DNA from: Pseudoduganella danionis
GTDB taxonomy: Bacteria; Pseudomonadota; Gammaproteobacteria; Burkholderiales; Burkholderiaceae_D
Reading direction: 5' to 3'
Length of the DNA: 64,000 nucleotides
Assembly: GCF_009720775.1 (NCBI RefSeq)
Contig: NZ_WNKW01000001.1
Span: forward strand, 1,364,001-1,428,000
A program made the position numbers and the translations under genes. This document shows positions 1 through 8,936 of the stretch, one piece after another; position 1 is the stretch's first letter, and every line of letters starts with the position of its first letter. The notes beneath the pieces are model-generated. The model did no database searches. It was not told the DNA's origin and saw nothing but the letters and a program-made list of their open reading frames with translations.

Positions 1-1298
1 CTGAAGCTGCGCTGGCCCGGCTTGGCGCCATTGCGGTTGTCGCCCGGCTTCCAGCCGCCCGGACGCGAGCTCGAGCGCGGTGGGAAGCTGGTTTTCTTTG
101 GCTCGTAGCCTTCGATTACGTTGACCGGAATCAGTTGCTTGGTGAAGCGCTCGATACGCTTCACGTTCATGCCTTCGGCGTGGTTGACCAGCGAGATGGC
201 CAGACCGTTACGGCCGGCACGGCCGGTACGGCCGATACGGTGCACATAGTCTTCCGGGAATTTCGGCAGGTCGTAGTTGAACACGTGGGTGATGTTCGGC
301 ACGTCGATACCGCGCGCGGCAACGTCGGTTGCGATCAGGATCTTCACGTGGCCGCGGCGCAGGCTTTCCAGCGTGCGGTTACGGGCGCCCTGATGCATGT
401 CGCCATGCAGTGCGGCAGCCGAGAAACCGGCGATGTTCAGACGGTCGGCGATGGTATCGGCGTCACGCTTGGTAGCGGTGAATACCACGGCCTGATCCAG
501 CGCTTCGTCGCGCAGCAGGTGGTCCAGCAGGCGGTTCTTGTGCGACAGATCGTCGACGAAGTGCACGCGCTGGGTGATGTTTTCATGCTTGTTGGCGGCC
601 GTCATGATCTGGATGATCTGCGGATCTTTGGTGATGCGGCGTGCCATATTGCCGACTACGCCGTCCAGCGTGGCCGAGAACAGCATGGTCTGGCGGCTGG
701 CCGGAGTGGCGGCGACGATTTTTTCGATGTCGTCGATGAAGCCCATGTCCAGCATGCGGTCAGCTTCGTCCAGCACCAGAATTTCCAGTTGCGAGAAGTC
801 GATCTTGCCCGATTCCATGTGGTCGATCAGACGGCCAGGGGTAGCGACCAGAATCTCCGGATTCTTGGCCAGCAGTTGCATCTGTTTCGGGTAAGGCATA
901 CCGCCCAGAATCGACACGGCTTTCAGACGGCGCAGGTTGACGCTGTACTTGTCAGTGTTGGTGGTCACTTGCAGGGCCAGTTCGCGGGTCGGGGTCAGTA
1001 CCAGCATTTTTGGCTGGGCTGGCTTGAAACGTGGACGTTCACCACGCGCGCGCGCAGCTTGCATTTCCTGATTGTGGGTTTTGCCGCCGGCAGCTGGCTC
1101 GAGGGCGGACAGACGGTGCAGCGAAGGCAGCATGAATGCTGCCGTTTTGCCGGAACCGGTTTGCGAGGAAACCAACAAGTCCTTGCCGGCGATGGCGGCG
1201 GGTACGGCTTGCTCCTGCACGGGCGTAGGCTTGGTGTAGCCGGCGTCGGTGAGGGCTTTGATAATGGACGTGTTGAGACCAAGTGCTTCAAATGTCAT
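1..1298 (-). CDS. DEAD-box ATP-dependent RNA helicase (RhlE-like), C-terminus cut by window edge
   Basis: An ATP-dependent RNA helicase of superfamily 2, expected to remodel structured RNA or ribonucleoprotein in the cytoplasm. The minus-strand reading from ATG at 1298 shows a Q motif (GYTKPTPVQ, residues about 20-28), Walker A/motif I (QTGSGKT, about 46-52), a DEAD motif near 755-765 (LVLDEAD), an SAT motif near 680 (FSATLDG) and motif VI near 210-235 (HRIGRTGRAGR). After the helicase core the frame enters a basic Arg/Gly/Pro/Ser-rich tail that is still open at base 1, so the true C-terminus lies outside the window. The tail style fits RhlE/CsdA-type helicases of Burkholderiales, but the exact paralogue cannot be decided here. 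The gene stands alone with a long upstream region of almost 400 bases. The ATG has only a weak purine-rich Shine-Dalgarno, and no better in-frame start is seen. Confidence 0.93.
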   Translation of the reverse strand, partial: MTFEALGLNTSIIKALTDAGYTKPTPVQEQAVPAAIAGKDLLVSSQTGSGKTAAFMLPSLHRLSALEPAAGGKTHNQEMQAARARGERPRFKPAQPKMLVLTPTRELALQVTTNTDKYSVNLRRLKAVSILGGMPYPKQMQLLAKNPEILVATPGRLIDHMESGKIDFSQLEILVLDEADRMLDMGFIDDIEKIVAATPASRQTMLFSATLDGVVGNMARRITKDPQIIQIMTAANKHENITQRVHFVDDLSHKNRLLDHLLRDEALDQAVVFTATKRDADTIADRLNIAGFSAAALHGDMHQGARNRTLESLRRGHVKILIATDVAARGIDVPNITHVFNYDLPKFPEDYVHRIGRTGRAGRNGLAISLVNHAEGMNVKRIERFTKQLIPVNVIEGYEPKKTSFPPRSSSRPGGWKPGDNRNGAKPGQRSF

Positions 1299-1551
1299 GC
1301 TGTTCTTTCGTAAAATTCTGCGTCCGGCTCAGGCGCCGAGCGCGATATAGCAACGCCAACCACAGACGAAATGGCCCATCGAACTAGTATAGGACAGAAA
1401 TTTCGGCACAAAAGCTTTGCGCCGGGACGGTGTCAGGTTCGACACACAGGGCGGGAGGGCTTTATAAATCGCGACACCCCAAGGGTGCGCTACAGGCTTG
1501 CGAAGCTGCTCATTGTTATCTTTGCCACTGTGATGTACAGGGCAGGGCGGC

Positions 1552-1580
1552 ATTATATCCGATATTGCGCGGCGCTGCAC
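1552..1580 (-). promoter_or_regulatory. Possible promoter for the helicase gene with a long leader
   Basis: The minus strand has a perfect TATAAT at 1552-1557 with a weak -35 candidate (GTGCAG) 17 bases upstream. If used, it would leave a leader of roughly 245 nt before the helicase ATG at 1298. Long leaders are typical of cold-regulated or autoregulated DEAD-box helicases. Otherwise the interval 1299-1694 holds only the fabI terminator; no convincing gene is seen in it. Confidence 0.35.
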
Positions 1581-1646
1581 CAGCTATTTTGCGGCGCCGC
1601 ATTTTGTGCCGCTGCAGCGCGCGCGATGGCGGCAAGCCGGTCGGCG

Positions 1647-1680
1647 AAAAAAAAGCGCCCGGTGGTGGGCGCTTTTTTAT
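1647..1680 (-). terminator. Rho-independent terminator of fabI
   Basis: GCGCCC and GGGCGC arms around a short GGTGGT loop are flanked by an A8 tract on one side and a T6 tract on the other. On the minus strand the stem is followed by eight Ts and lies just beyond the fabI stop. The symmetric flanks could also terminate transcription entering from the other side. Confidence 0.85.
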
Positions 1681-1694
1681 GGGCTGGGGCCGGC

Positions 1695-2486
1695 TTACGC
1701 GTAGTCTTCCGCGTTCAAGCCCATCACATGCGAGAAACCGCCATCGACATAGGTGATTTCGCCGGTGATGCCGGAGGCCAGATCGGACAGCAGGAAGGCG
1801 GCCGTATTGCCGACTTCTTCGATGGTCACATTGCGGCGCAGCGGAGCGTGCGAGGAGGCGAAGCCCAGCAGTTTGCCGAAGTCCTTGATGCCCGAAGCAG
1901 CCAGCGTCTTGATCGGACCCGCGGAAATGCCGTTCGAGCGGATGCCGTGCTTGCCCAGGTTTTCGGCCAGATAGCGTACCGACGCTTCCAGCGAAGCCTT
2001 GGCCAGGCCCATGGTGTTGTAGTAAGGGATAGCACGGATGGCGCCCAGATACGACAGGGTCAGCAGCGAGGAACCTTCTTTCAGCAGCGGCAGGGCGGCT
2101 TTGGCCAGTGCCGGGAAGCTGTAGGCGGAAATGTCGTGGGCAATGCGGAAGTTCTCGCGGGTCAGGCCGTCGAGGAATTCGCCGGCGATGGCTTCGCGCG
2201 GGGCGAAACCGATGGCGTGTACCAGACCGTCGAGCTGGCTCCAGCTCTGGGCCAGATCGGTAAACAGGGCAGCGATCTGCTCGTCGCTGGTGACGTCGCA
2301 GTCGTATACCAGCTTGCTGTCGAATTCGGCAGCGAACTCGGTGATGCGGTCTTTGAAACGTTCGCCCACATAGGTGAACGCCAGTTCGGCGCCTTCGCGG
2401 TGGCAAGCTTTAGCGATACCGTAAGCGATGGAACGGTTCGACAGCAAACCAGTGATGAGGATTTTTTTGCCTTGCAGGAACGCCAT
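1695..2486 (-). CDS. fabI: Enoyl-[acyl-carrier-protein] reductase (NADH) FabI
   Basis: Catalyses the last reduction of each fatty acid elongation cycle, reducing trans-2-enoyl-ACP with NADH. The 263-residue protein matches the usual FabI length. It has the N-terminal FabI-type dinucleotide site ([15 protein letters not shown], 11-25) and the catalytic set Tyr146, Tyr156 and Lys163 ([19 protein letters not shown]). An in-frame extension upstream to 2582 is possible, but the start at 2486 (MAFLQGKK) is preceded by GGAG at good spacing and matches the family N-terminus, so it is preferred. The gene is monocistronic, with a terminator right after the stop. It is the classical triclosan/diazaborine target family; the key residues are intact. 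Confidence 0.97.
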   Translation of the reverse strand: MAFLQGKKILITGLLSNRSIAYGIAKACHREGAELAFTYVGERFKDRITEFAAEFDSKLVYDCDVTSDEQIAALFTDLAQSWSQLDGLVHAIGFAPREAIAGEFLDGLTRENFRIAHDISAYSFPALAKAALPLLKEGSSLLTLSYLGAIRAIPYYNTMGLAKASLEASVRYLAENLGKHGIRSNGISAGPIKTLAASGIKDFGKLLGFASSHAPLRRNVTIEEVGNTAAFLLSDLASGITGEITYVDGGFSHVMGLNAEDYA

Positions 2487-2664
2487 ATTGACTCCGATTG
2501 CGACTGCGTGCCTGGCTGGCCGAGTAGGCGGGCTGGCGACGTCAGTTTGGTTATTGAGTTTGAAAGGCCGGAGGCCGGACAAGACCGAGATTGTAGGGCG
2601 AGTGGGGCACTACTGCAACCCGGTCAGCAGGCCGATTTCTGTGAAAACCGGCCCCGGACTGGAT

Positions 2665-2694
2665 AAAACGGGGCAAAAACGACAGTTTTGCCCC
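2665..2694 (-). terminator. Terminator of the MltD-type transglycosylase gene
   Basis: The minus strand folds GGGGCAAAA against TTTTGCCCC around a six-base loop, followed by GTTTTATCC. It starts about ten bases past the stop at 2705. Confidence 0.75.
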
Positions 2695-2704
2695 TTAGAC
2701 AGCA

Positions 2705-4090
2705 TCAGTCGTCGTTTTTGTGACGTTTCTTGTGCGAACTGCTTTTTTCCGTTTTGCTGTCGCTGCGGGCCTGCTTGTAGCTGGTCTTGCTGACTTTGCC
2801 TGCCTTGCTGCTGCGTTCGCGTTCAGCTTCGAAGGCGACGGTGGCCGTGCGTTCCACTTCGGCCGGAATGTCGAGGCTGGCGCTGGTCGACAGTTTTGGC
2901 ACCAGAATGGTGGAGCCGGCTTTGAGCGCCGTTTTCTGCGGGATATTGTTGGCCTGACGGATCACATCGGGGGTGGTGTGGAAGCGCGAGGCCAGCGTGC
3001 TGATGCTTTCGCGCGCACTGGTGATCTTGTGGGTGGTCCAGGTGGACAGGTTTTTACCCCACTGAGCCAGATTCAGGTGGAATTTGTCGGCATTTTCCTT
3101 GGGCAGCAAAATCTTGGTCTGTTCGTCGCCCGTGATTACGGGGCGCTTGAACTGCGGGTTCAAGGCCTTGAATTCGTCCACCGACAGTTCGGCCAGATGG
3201 GCCGCAATGGTCAGATCGATATCGCTGGTCTTGTCCACGGCCGTGAAATACGGCGTGTTATCGATGGCGGGCAGGTTCAAGCCGTACTGGGCCGGATTGG
3301 CCACGATGTTTTTCACGGCTTGCAGCTTGGGCACATAGTTGCGTGTTTCGGCCGGCATCAGTTCGGCCAGACTTTCGAAATCGGTCGGCTTGCCGGCGGC
3401 CTGATTGCGCTTGATGGCTTTCTGTACCGAGCCTTCGCCCCAGTTGTAGGCGGCCAGCGCGAGTTGCCAGTCGCCGAACATATCGTACAGGCGCTGCAGA
3501 TAGGTCAGCGCAGCATCGGTCGAGGCCAGTATGCCGCGTCGCTCATCCTTGAAGGCATCCTGCTTGAGGTTGAAATCGCGCCCCGTGCCCGGTACGAACT
3601 GCCACATGCCGGCCGCATTGGCGCTGGACAGGGCTTGCGGGTTGAAGGCCGATTCGATGAAGGGCAGCAGCGCCAGTTCAGTCGGCATACCGCGTTTTTC
3701 CAGTTCCGTCACCACATGGAACAGGTAGCGCGAAGCGCGCGTAGTGGTGCGGGCAATATAGTCGGGACGGGTGGCATACCAGTTCACATGCTTGCCGACC
3801 AGTTCATTGCTGATGTCGGGGATGGCATAGCCACTACGGATGCGGCCCCACACGTCTTTTTCACGGAAAGCATCGTCCTCGGCGCTTTTGGCGGCCGGTT
3901 TGGCGGGTTTCTGGGAGCTGAGGTCGGAGACGGGGAAGCGGGGGAGATTGCTGTTGACGCTGTTGACGGCACTGGTGGCGGCGGCTGAGCCTGCCGGCGG
4001 GTAGCCGGTGTTGTCATCGTGGGCCTGGGCCGGCGCCAGTAGCGCTAGCAGGGTGGCCAGAACCGCGGAATGGGGAATTCGTGCTTGCAT
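2705..4090 (-). CDS. mltD: Membrane-bound lytic murein transglycosylase D-type, SLT plus LysM
   Basis: Cleaves the MurNAc-GlcNAc bond of peptidoglycan to give 1,6-anhydro ends; exported to the cell envelope. The 461-residue protein has a signal peptide (cleavage near AQA, residue 23). An SLT family 1 domain spans about 125-245 with the catalytic Glu146 in LPFIESAFNP, followed by the typical AAGMWQF and AYNWGEGSV motifs. At least one clear LysM lies at about 353-400, with a weaker LysM-like segment near 295-335. The last about 45 residues are a Lys/Ser/Arg-rich tail. No lipobox cysteine is present, unlike E. coli MltD, so it is probably soluble periplasmic or attached through LysM. AGGAT precedes the ATG at 4090. 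It stands alone between terminators. Confidence 0.92.
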   Translation of the reverse strand: MQARIPHSAVLATLLALLAPAQAHDDNTGYPPAGSAAATSAVNSVNSNLPRFPVSDLSSQKPAKPAAKSAEDDAFREKDVWGRIRSGYAIPDISNELVGKHVNWYATRPDYIARTTTRASRYLFHVVTELEKRGMPTELALLPFIESAFNPQALSSANAAGMWQFVPGTGRDFNLKQDAFKDERRGILASTDAALTYLQRLYDMFGDWQLALAAYNWGEGSVQKAIKRNQAAGKPTDFESLAELMPAETRNYVPKLQAVKNIVANPAQYGLNLPAIDNTPYFTAVDKTSDIDLTIAAHLAELSVDEFKALNPQFKRPVITGDEQTKILLPKENADKFHLNLAQWGKNLSTWTTHKITSARESISTLASRFHTTPDVIRQANNIPQKTALKAGSTILVPKLSTSASLDIPAEVERTATVAFEAERERSSKAGKVSKTSYKQARSDSKTEKSSSHKKRHKNDD

Positions 4091-4315
4091 AGTATCCTAA
4101 TATTGTCGACTGGAAACATCGATCGGACTATGAATAAACCCCGAGTGTACGGAGACCCTGCCGGCACGTCAAGAACTATGTCAGGCGTATGACAGGGTGG
4201 TTTGTGGAATATTTCCAATCAGATAGCGAGCAGATGGCGGCAGATTGCGGGAAGTAGGCTTTCCGCGGCAGAGTGCGTACAATCCTGCTTTTGCGCAGTC
4301 CACAAGGAATTGAAT

Positions 4316-4879
4316 ATGAGCCGTCCCGTCCCCGATCATGATGCCGTCATCGCCGCCACCGCCCACTGGGTGGACAAGGCAGTGATAGGCCTGAACCTGT
4401 GCCCGTTTGCCAAGGCCGTGCAGGTGAAGAAGCAGATCCGCTATGTGGTCTCGGACGCCAGCACGCCGGAACAGTTGCTCGAGCAACTGGTGGCGGAACT
4501 GGAAGTGCTGGCCGAAGCCCATCCCGAGAAAATCGATACCACCTTGCTGATCCACCCGCAGGTGCTGACGGATTTCGAGGACTTCAACGAGTTTCTTGAT
4601 GTGGCCGATGCGGCACTGGAAGAGCTGCAGCTCGATGGTGAATTGCAGATTGCCAGCTTCCATCCGGATTACCAGTTTGCCGATACCGACCGTAATGATA
4701 TCGACAACTACACCAACCGTTCGCCTTATCCTACCCTGCACCTGATCCGCGAAGACAGCATAGACCGCGCCGTGGAGGCCTTCCCCGAGGCGGCCGATAT
4801 TTTCGAAAAGAATATTGCCACCATGCGTGCGCTAGGGCACGATGGCTGGGACAAGCTGATGCAGGGCAAAGATGAGTGA
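4316..4879 (+). CDS. DUF1415 family protein
   Basis: A 187-residue cytoplasmic protein of the DUF1415 family, common in beta- and gammaproteobacteria and without an assigned function. The sequence shows the conserved opening HWVDKAVIGLNLCPFAK, a central HP-rich stretch (LLIHPQVL) and NRSPYPTLHLIRE near the C-terminal third. No membrane segment is visible. An in-frame extension reaches 4202, but the ATG at 4316 has AAGGAA at good spacing and gives the family N-terminus. It overlaps the following DUF1289 gene by eight bases, so the two are almost certainly co-translated. The conserved Cys and acidic residues suggest metal or cofactor binding, but that is inference. Confidence 0.88.
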   Translation: MSRPVPDHDAVIAATAHWVDKAVIGLNLCPFAKAVQVKKQIRYVVSDASTPEQLLEQLVAELEVLAEAHPEKIDTTLLIHPQVLTDFEDFNEFLDVADAALEELQLDGELQIASFHPDYQFADTDRNDIDNYTNRSPYPTLHLIREDSIDRAVEAFPEAADIFEKNIATMRALGHDGWDKLMQGKDE

Positions 4880-5060
4880 TCTGCCGATCCGGCCCGATAC
4901 GCCGTGCGTGGCCGTATGCTCGACCACCTTCGATGAAATCTGCCGCGGCTGCGGCCGTAGCGTGACCGAGGTAGCGCACTGGGTCTCCATGAGCGCCGAG
5001 GCCAAGGAAGTGGTGTGGCAGCGCATTCTGGCGCAGGGCTATCCGCGCCGCAACACCTGA
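4872..5060 (+). CDS. DUF1289 small cysteine-rich protein
   Basis: A 62-residue protein with the DUF1289 signature PCVAVCSTTFDEICRGCGR and then HW, giving four cysteines in a CxxxC...CxxC arrangement that could bind zinc or an Fe-S cluster. The function is unknown in the family. It overlaps the 3' end of the DUF1415 gene, which supports a shared operon. A nine-base-pair hairpin (5065-5085, loop AGT) follows the stop, but without a T tract. Confidence 0.87.
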   Translation: MSDLPIRPDTPCVAVCSTTFDEICRGCGRSVTEVAHWVSMSAEAKEVVWQRILAQGYPRRNT

Positions 5061-5064
5061 AGCC

Positions 5065-5085
5065 CACGGCCGCAGTGCGGCCGTG
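5065..5085 (+). other. Stable hairpin after the DUF1415-DUF1289 pair
   Basis: CACGGCCGC and GCGGCCGTG form a perfect nine-base-pair stem with a three-base loop directly after the stop at 5060. No T run follows, so it may be a 3'-protecting structure rather than an intrinsic terminator. Confidence 0.5.
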
Positions 5086-5122
5086 CAGCTCAGTTGCAGC
5101 TTAGTGACAGCTAAGTTGTAAC

Positions 5123-5632
5123 TTAGTAATTACCGATAAAGTCTTTCTTGCCAATTTCGATGCCGTTGTGGCGCAGAATGTCGTAGGCCGTGGTAGCGTG
5201 GAAATAGAAATGCGGCAGAGCGTAGTGGAATAGATACACGGCGCCCATGAAGTGTTTGGTCTTCTCGCCGCTGCCGGTGGTGATCGCGCGGCCTTCGCTG
5301 CCTTCGATGGCACTGCGTGGCACGCTTTCGATGAAGTGCAGGGTTTTCTCGATGCGCGCGCGCAGTTCGGCGAAGCTGGTTTCATTGTCGTCGTAGGAGG
5401 GCACGTCCTGGCCGCCGAGACGGGCCGCCGCACCTTTGGCGAAGTCGCAGGCGATCTGGATCTGGCGGGTGAAGTTCAGCATGTCCGGGTAGAGGCGGTA
5501 TTGCAGCAATGCTTGCGGATCAATTTTCTTTTCTGCGACATGTGCCTCAGCCTTTTCCAGCAGTGCGAGCTGGGCGCCCAGTATCTGTTTAAACACGGGG
5601 ATGGATGCGGTGTACATAGAGAAGGTAGTCAT
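5123..5632 (-). CDS. DUF1993 domain protein
   Basis: A 169-residue protein of the DUF1993 family, a DinB-like helical-bundle fold without a settled role. It begins MTTFSMYTASIPVFKQIL, typical of the family, and carries HYALPHFYFHATTAYDILRHNG near the C-terminus with several histidines that could form a metal site. A longer frame up to 5689 exists, but the ATG at 5632 is preceded by GAGGGA and fits the family start. It is a single gene divergent from the GGDEF-EAL gene. Confidence 0.88.
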   Translation of the reverse strand: MTTFSMYTASIPVFKQILGAQLALLEKAEAHVAEKKIDPQALLQYRLYPDMLNFTRQIQIACDFAKGAAARLGGQDVPSYDDNETSFAELRARIEKTLHFIESVPRSAIEGSEGRAITTGSGEKTKHFMGAVYLFHYALPHFYFHATTAYDILRHNGIEIGKKDFIGNY

Positions 5633-5801
5633 GGTAGTCCCTCGTAAACGGTGAGGGGCGATCATAGCGCGCCATGGAGTTTTTTGCATGCCATGGAACT
5701 TTTAAGACGGAATCCGTGCATAATTCTGCTTGGTAATGTTAATTTTCCGCTATCCATAGCCCCATACACGATGCTGTTTCAACACTGTTTCCCGTTTCCG
5801 C

Positions 5802-8800
5802 ATGCTTAGCCGCCTGATAGTGAGCCTGCGTACACGGCTGGGATTGCTCTACGGACGCTCCATATATGGCGCGCTGTTGCTCGTGGTGCTAGGCGGTCTG
5901 GCCGTGCCGGCCATGGTTGGCAGCTATGTGCTGGTAGGCGTGCGCGAGCAGGAAGCGGCCCGCACGGCCCTGCAGGAAGCTTTGCAGCGCAATGCCGACA
6001 TCCTCGCGCTGGGCATGCAGGAATCGCTGTGGAATATGAATACCGAATCGGCCCATTCGCTGGTCGATTCCGTCATGCGCGACCCCGCCGTGCTGCAGGT
6101 GCAGGTGGTGGGGCAGGCCGACACCCAGTTCATGAAAGTGCAGTCGCAGCGCAAGCTGACAGGCCATGTGCTGCGGGCCGAGCGCGAAGTGGTGGTACGC
6201 GGCGAGCGCATCGGCCACATCACGCTGGAAATGGATGATGCGCGCAGCCAGCAGGAGCTGGCCGAAAAGCGTACCTCGTATATTCTGGTGCTGGCCGGGC
6301 AGGCGCTGATTTCTGCGCTGCTGATCGTGCTCTTCCTGAATGCCCGCCTGATGAAACCGCTGCGCAAGCTGATGCGCTTTTCCAACCGGCTCTCGCATGG
6401 CGATTTCGATACACGGCTGGACCTGAGCGGCAGCGACGAACTGGGCCTGCTGGCCAGCCAGCTGGACCAGATGCGCGTGGCGATCCGCCGCCTGTTCGAC
6501 GATATCGGCCAGCGTGAGGAACGTTTCCGCACCATCGTCACGCAGGTGCCGGGTGCCGTGTTCCGCTGCCGTCCCGATGGCGCCATCGATTTCGTCTCGG
6601 AAGCCATCGAAGAGATTTCCGGCTATCCGGCCGCCCAGTTCATGCGCGGTACCACCCATGAGTGGACCAATCTGATCGTGCCGGAAGACCGGCGCCGCCA
6701 GCGCCGCGCCGTGACGGACGCGATCCAGTCGCGCCAGCCGTATGAAGTCGAATACCGCATCGTCGATGCGCGCGGAGTGGAGCGCTGGGTGCTGGAAAAC
6801 GGCCAACCGCAGACCCATGAAGGTGATCCGGTGCCCTGGGTGGACGGCATCATTTCCGATGTCAGCCAGCGCAAGTCGAATGAAATGCGGATTGCTGCGC
6901 TGCTGGCCGAGCAGAGCGCGATTCTCGATAACGTGATGTTTGGCGTGATGTTCGTGCGCCACCGCCAGATTGTGTCCGTCAACCGCCGCTGCGAACAGCT
7001 GTTCGGCTACGAGCCGGGCGGGCTGACTGGCGCTTCCACGGCCATCCTGTTCGCCGACAGCTTCGACTTCGAAGCCAGCGGCATACGCCAGTATCGCGCG
7101 CTGTCGCAGGGCGAATACTTCAGCGAAGAACGCCACTACCGGCGCAAGGATGGCAGCATGCTGTGGTGTCTGGTCAGCGGCTGCGCGCTCGACAAGCAGC
7201 ATGCGGAAGAAGGCAGCATCTGGGTGTTTGCCGACATCAGCGAACGCAAGGAGTCGGAAGAGAAGCTGCGCCTGTCGGCCACCGTGATCGAGCATATCGC
7301 CGATGGCGTGGTGGTGCTCGATGGCCAAGGCATGATCGTGGCCGTGAATCCGGCCTTTACCCAGATTACCGGCTATACGGAAGCCGAGGCGCTGGGCAAG
7401 GATCACACGCTGACCCGTTCGGGACGGCATGATGAGGCCTTCTACGCAAGCATGTGGCATGAGCAGGTATCGCAGGGTTACTGGCGCGGCGAAATCTGGA
7501 ACCGCCGCAAGAGCGGCGAGCTGTATCTGGAACAGTTGACGGTGAACGCCGTGCGCGACAGCGATGGCGTCACCACCCATTATGTGGGCGTGTTCAGCGA
7601 CATCACCAAGGCCAAGGAATCGCAGGAAAAACTCGACCATCTGGCGCACCATGATCCGCTCACGGCGCTGCCTAACCGTTTGCTGTTCCATGACCGCCTG
7701 CAGCATGCGCTGCAGCGCGCCACGCGCGACAAGGAGCAACTGGCGCTGCTGTTCATCGATCTGGACCGCTTCAAATTCGTCAACGATACGCTGGGCCACC
7801 ACATCGGCGATGAGCTGCTCAAGCAAGTCTCCAAGGCGCTGCAGGCGCGCCTGCGCGAAGGCGATACGCTGGCGCGCTTGGGCGGCGACGAATTCATTGT
7901 GCTGCTGGAGGATATCGATAACCAGTATGGCGCCAGCCAGGTGGCGGAAAAACTGGTGCAGATGTTCGAGCAGCCTTTCGTGGTGGCCGGCCACGAACTG
8001 TTTGTTACCTGCAGCGTGGGCATCAGCTTGTTCCCCGATGATGCCACCGACCTGAGTATGCTGATCCGTAATGCCGATGTGGCCATGTATCAGGCCAAGG
8101 CGCGCGGCCGCAACGGCTATAGCTTCTACACGCCGTCGATGACGGGCGAAGGGGTGGAGCGCCTGCGGCTGGAAACCTTCCTGCGCCGCTCGATCGAAAA
8201 AGACGAAATCTTCCTCAACTACCAGCCCCAGGTCGACATCGACACGGGCGCGCTGGTCGGGGTGGAAGCGCTGGTGCGCTGGAACCATCCGGAGCTGGGG
8301 CTGGTGCCGCCTATCCGCTTCATTCCGCTGGCCGAAGACACAGGCTTTATCAACCAGCTGGGCCAGTGGGTGCTGCGCGAAGCCTGCCGCCAGATGGTGC
8401 GCTGGCAGGAGGCCGGACTGGTGGTGCCCAAGATCGCCGTCAACCTGTCCGTCAAGCAGTTCGAGCGGGGCAGCATCGTCAACATGGTAGCCGATACGCT
8501 GCACGAGACGGGGCTGGAACCGGCCCGGCTGCAGCTGGAGGTGACGGAATCGGTGATCATGAATACCGACGATGCCATGGTCTTCATCAACGACCTGCAT
8601 GCCATCGGCGTGGGGCTGGCGATCGACGATTTCGGCACCGGCTATTCTTCGCTGGCCTACCTCAAGCAGCTGCCCGTGCAGACCTTGAAGATCGACCGTT
8701 CCTTCATCAAGGACATCTCGACCGACGTCAATGACGAAGCGATCGCCATCGCGATCATCCAGCTAGGCAAGAGCATGAATCTGTCCGTCATTGCGGAGGG

Positions 8801-8918
8801 CGTGGAGACGACGCAGCAGGCCGAGTTCCTGGTGCGCCACGGTTGCCATCTGGCGCAGGGCTACCTGTACAGCAAACCGCTGGATGCCGATGTTATGCTG
8901 ACGCAGTGGAAAAAATAA
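5802..8918 (+). CDS. Membrane-bound HAMP-PAS-PAS-PAS-GGDEF-EAL c-di-GMP enzyme
   Basis: A 1038-residue bifunctional-type protein for cyclic di-GMP synthesis and breakdown. The order is: TM1 (about 22-47), periplasmic sensor region, TM2 (about 160-180), HAMP (about 180-235), three PAS/PAC modules (about 240-360, 370-490, 495-615), GGDEF and EAL. GGDEF is intact at 694-698, preceded by a product-inhibition I-site (REGD, five residues before). EAL is intact at 822-824, with DDFGTGYSSL and KIDRSFI motifs, so both activities are possible on paper. Which one dominates cannot be read from sequence. The start ATG at 5802 has a poor Shine-Dalgarno. The next gene begins 18 bases later on the same strand, but its function is unrelated. 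A PilZ effector gene lies about 10 kb downstream. Confidence 0.95.
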   Translation: MLSRLIVSLRTRLGLLYGRSIYGALLLVVLGGLAVPAMVGSYVLVGVREQEAARTALQEALQRNADILALGMQESLWNMNTESAHSLVDSVMRDPAVLQVQVVGQADTQFMKVQSQRKLTGHVLRAEREVVVRGERIGHITLEMDDARSQQELAEKRTSYILVLAGQALISALLIVLFLNARLMKPLRKLMRFSNRLSHGDFDTRLDLSGSDELGLLASQLDQMRVAIRRLFDDIGQREERFRTIVTQVPGAVFRCRPDGAIDFVSEAIEEISGYPAAQFMRGTTHEWTNLIVPEDRRRQRRAVTDAIQSRQPYEVEYRIVDARGVERWVLENGQPQTHEGDPVPWVDGIISDVSQRKSNEMRIAALLAEQSAILDNVMFGVMFVRHRQIVSVNRRCEQLFGYEPGGLTGASTAILFADSFDFEASGIRQYRALSQGEYFSEERHYRRKDGSMLWCLVSGCALDKQHAEEGSIWVFADISERKESEEKLRLSATVIEHIADGVVVLDGQGMIVAVNPAFTQITGYTEAEALGKDHTLTRSGRHDEAFYASMWHEQVSQGYWRGEIWNRRKSGELYLEQLTVNAVRDSDGVTTHYVGVFSDITKAKESQEKLDHLAHHDPLTALPNRLLFHDRLQHALQRATRDKEQLALLFIDLDRFKFVNDTLGHHIGDELLKQVSKALQARLREGDTLARLGGDEFIVLLEDIDNQYGASQVAEKLVQMFEQPFVVAGHELFVTCSVGISLFPDDATDLSMLIRNADVAMYQAKARGRNGYSFYTPSMTGEGVERLRLETFLRRSIEKDEIFLNYQPQVDIDTGALVGVEALVRWNHPELGLVPPIRFIPLAEDTGFINQLGQWVLREACRQMVRWQEAGLVVPKIAVNLSVKQFERGSIVNMVADTLHETGLEPARLQLEVTESVIMNTDDAMVFINDLHAIGVGLAIDDFGTGYSSLAYLKQLPVQTLKIDRSFIKDISTDVNDEAIAIAIIQLGKSMNLSVIAEGVETTQQAEFLVRHGCHLAQGYLYSKPLDADVMLTQWKK

Positions 8919-8936
8919 AAAACGGGAGACTCCCTC

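Noticed and set aside
1371..2666. 431-codon plus-strand frame over fabI and its upstream region
   Set aside because: It reads through the fabI terminator and antisense to fabI; no family features.
5889..8600. 903-codon open frame antisense to the GGDEF-EAL gene
   Set aside because: Composition typical of a shadow frame (His/Gln/Arg-rich), no domain, and the sense frame is fully explained.
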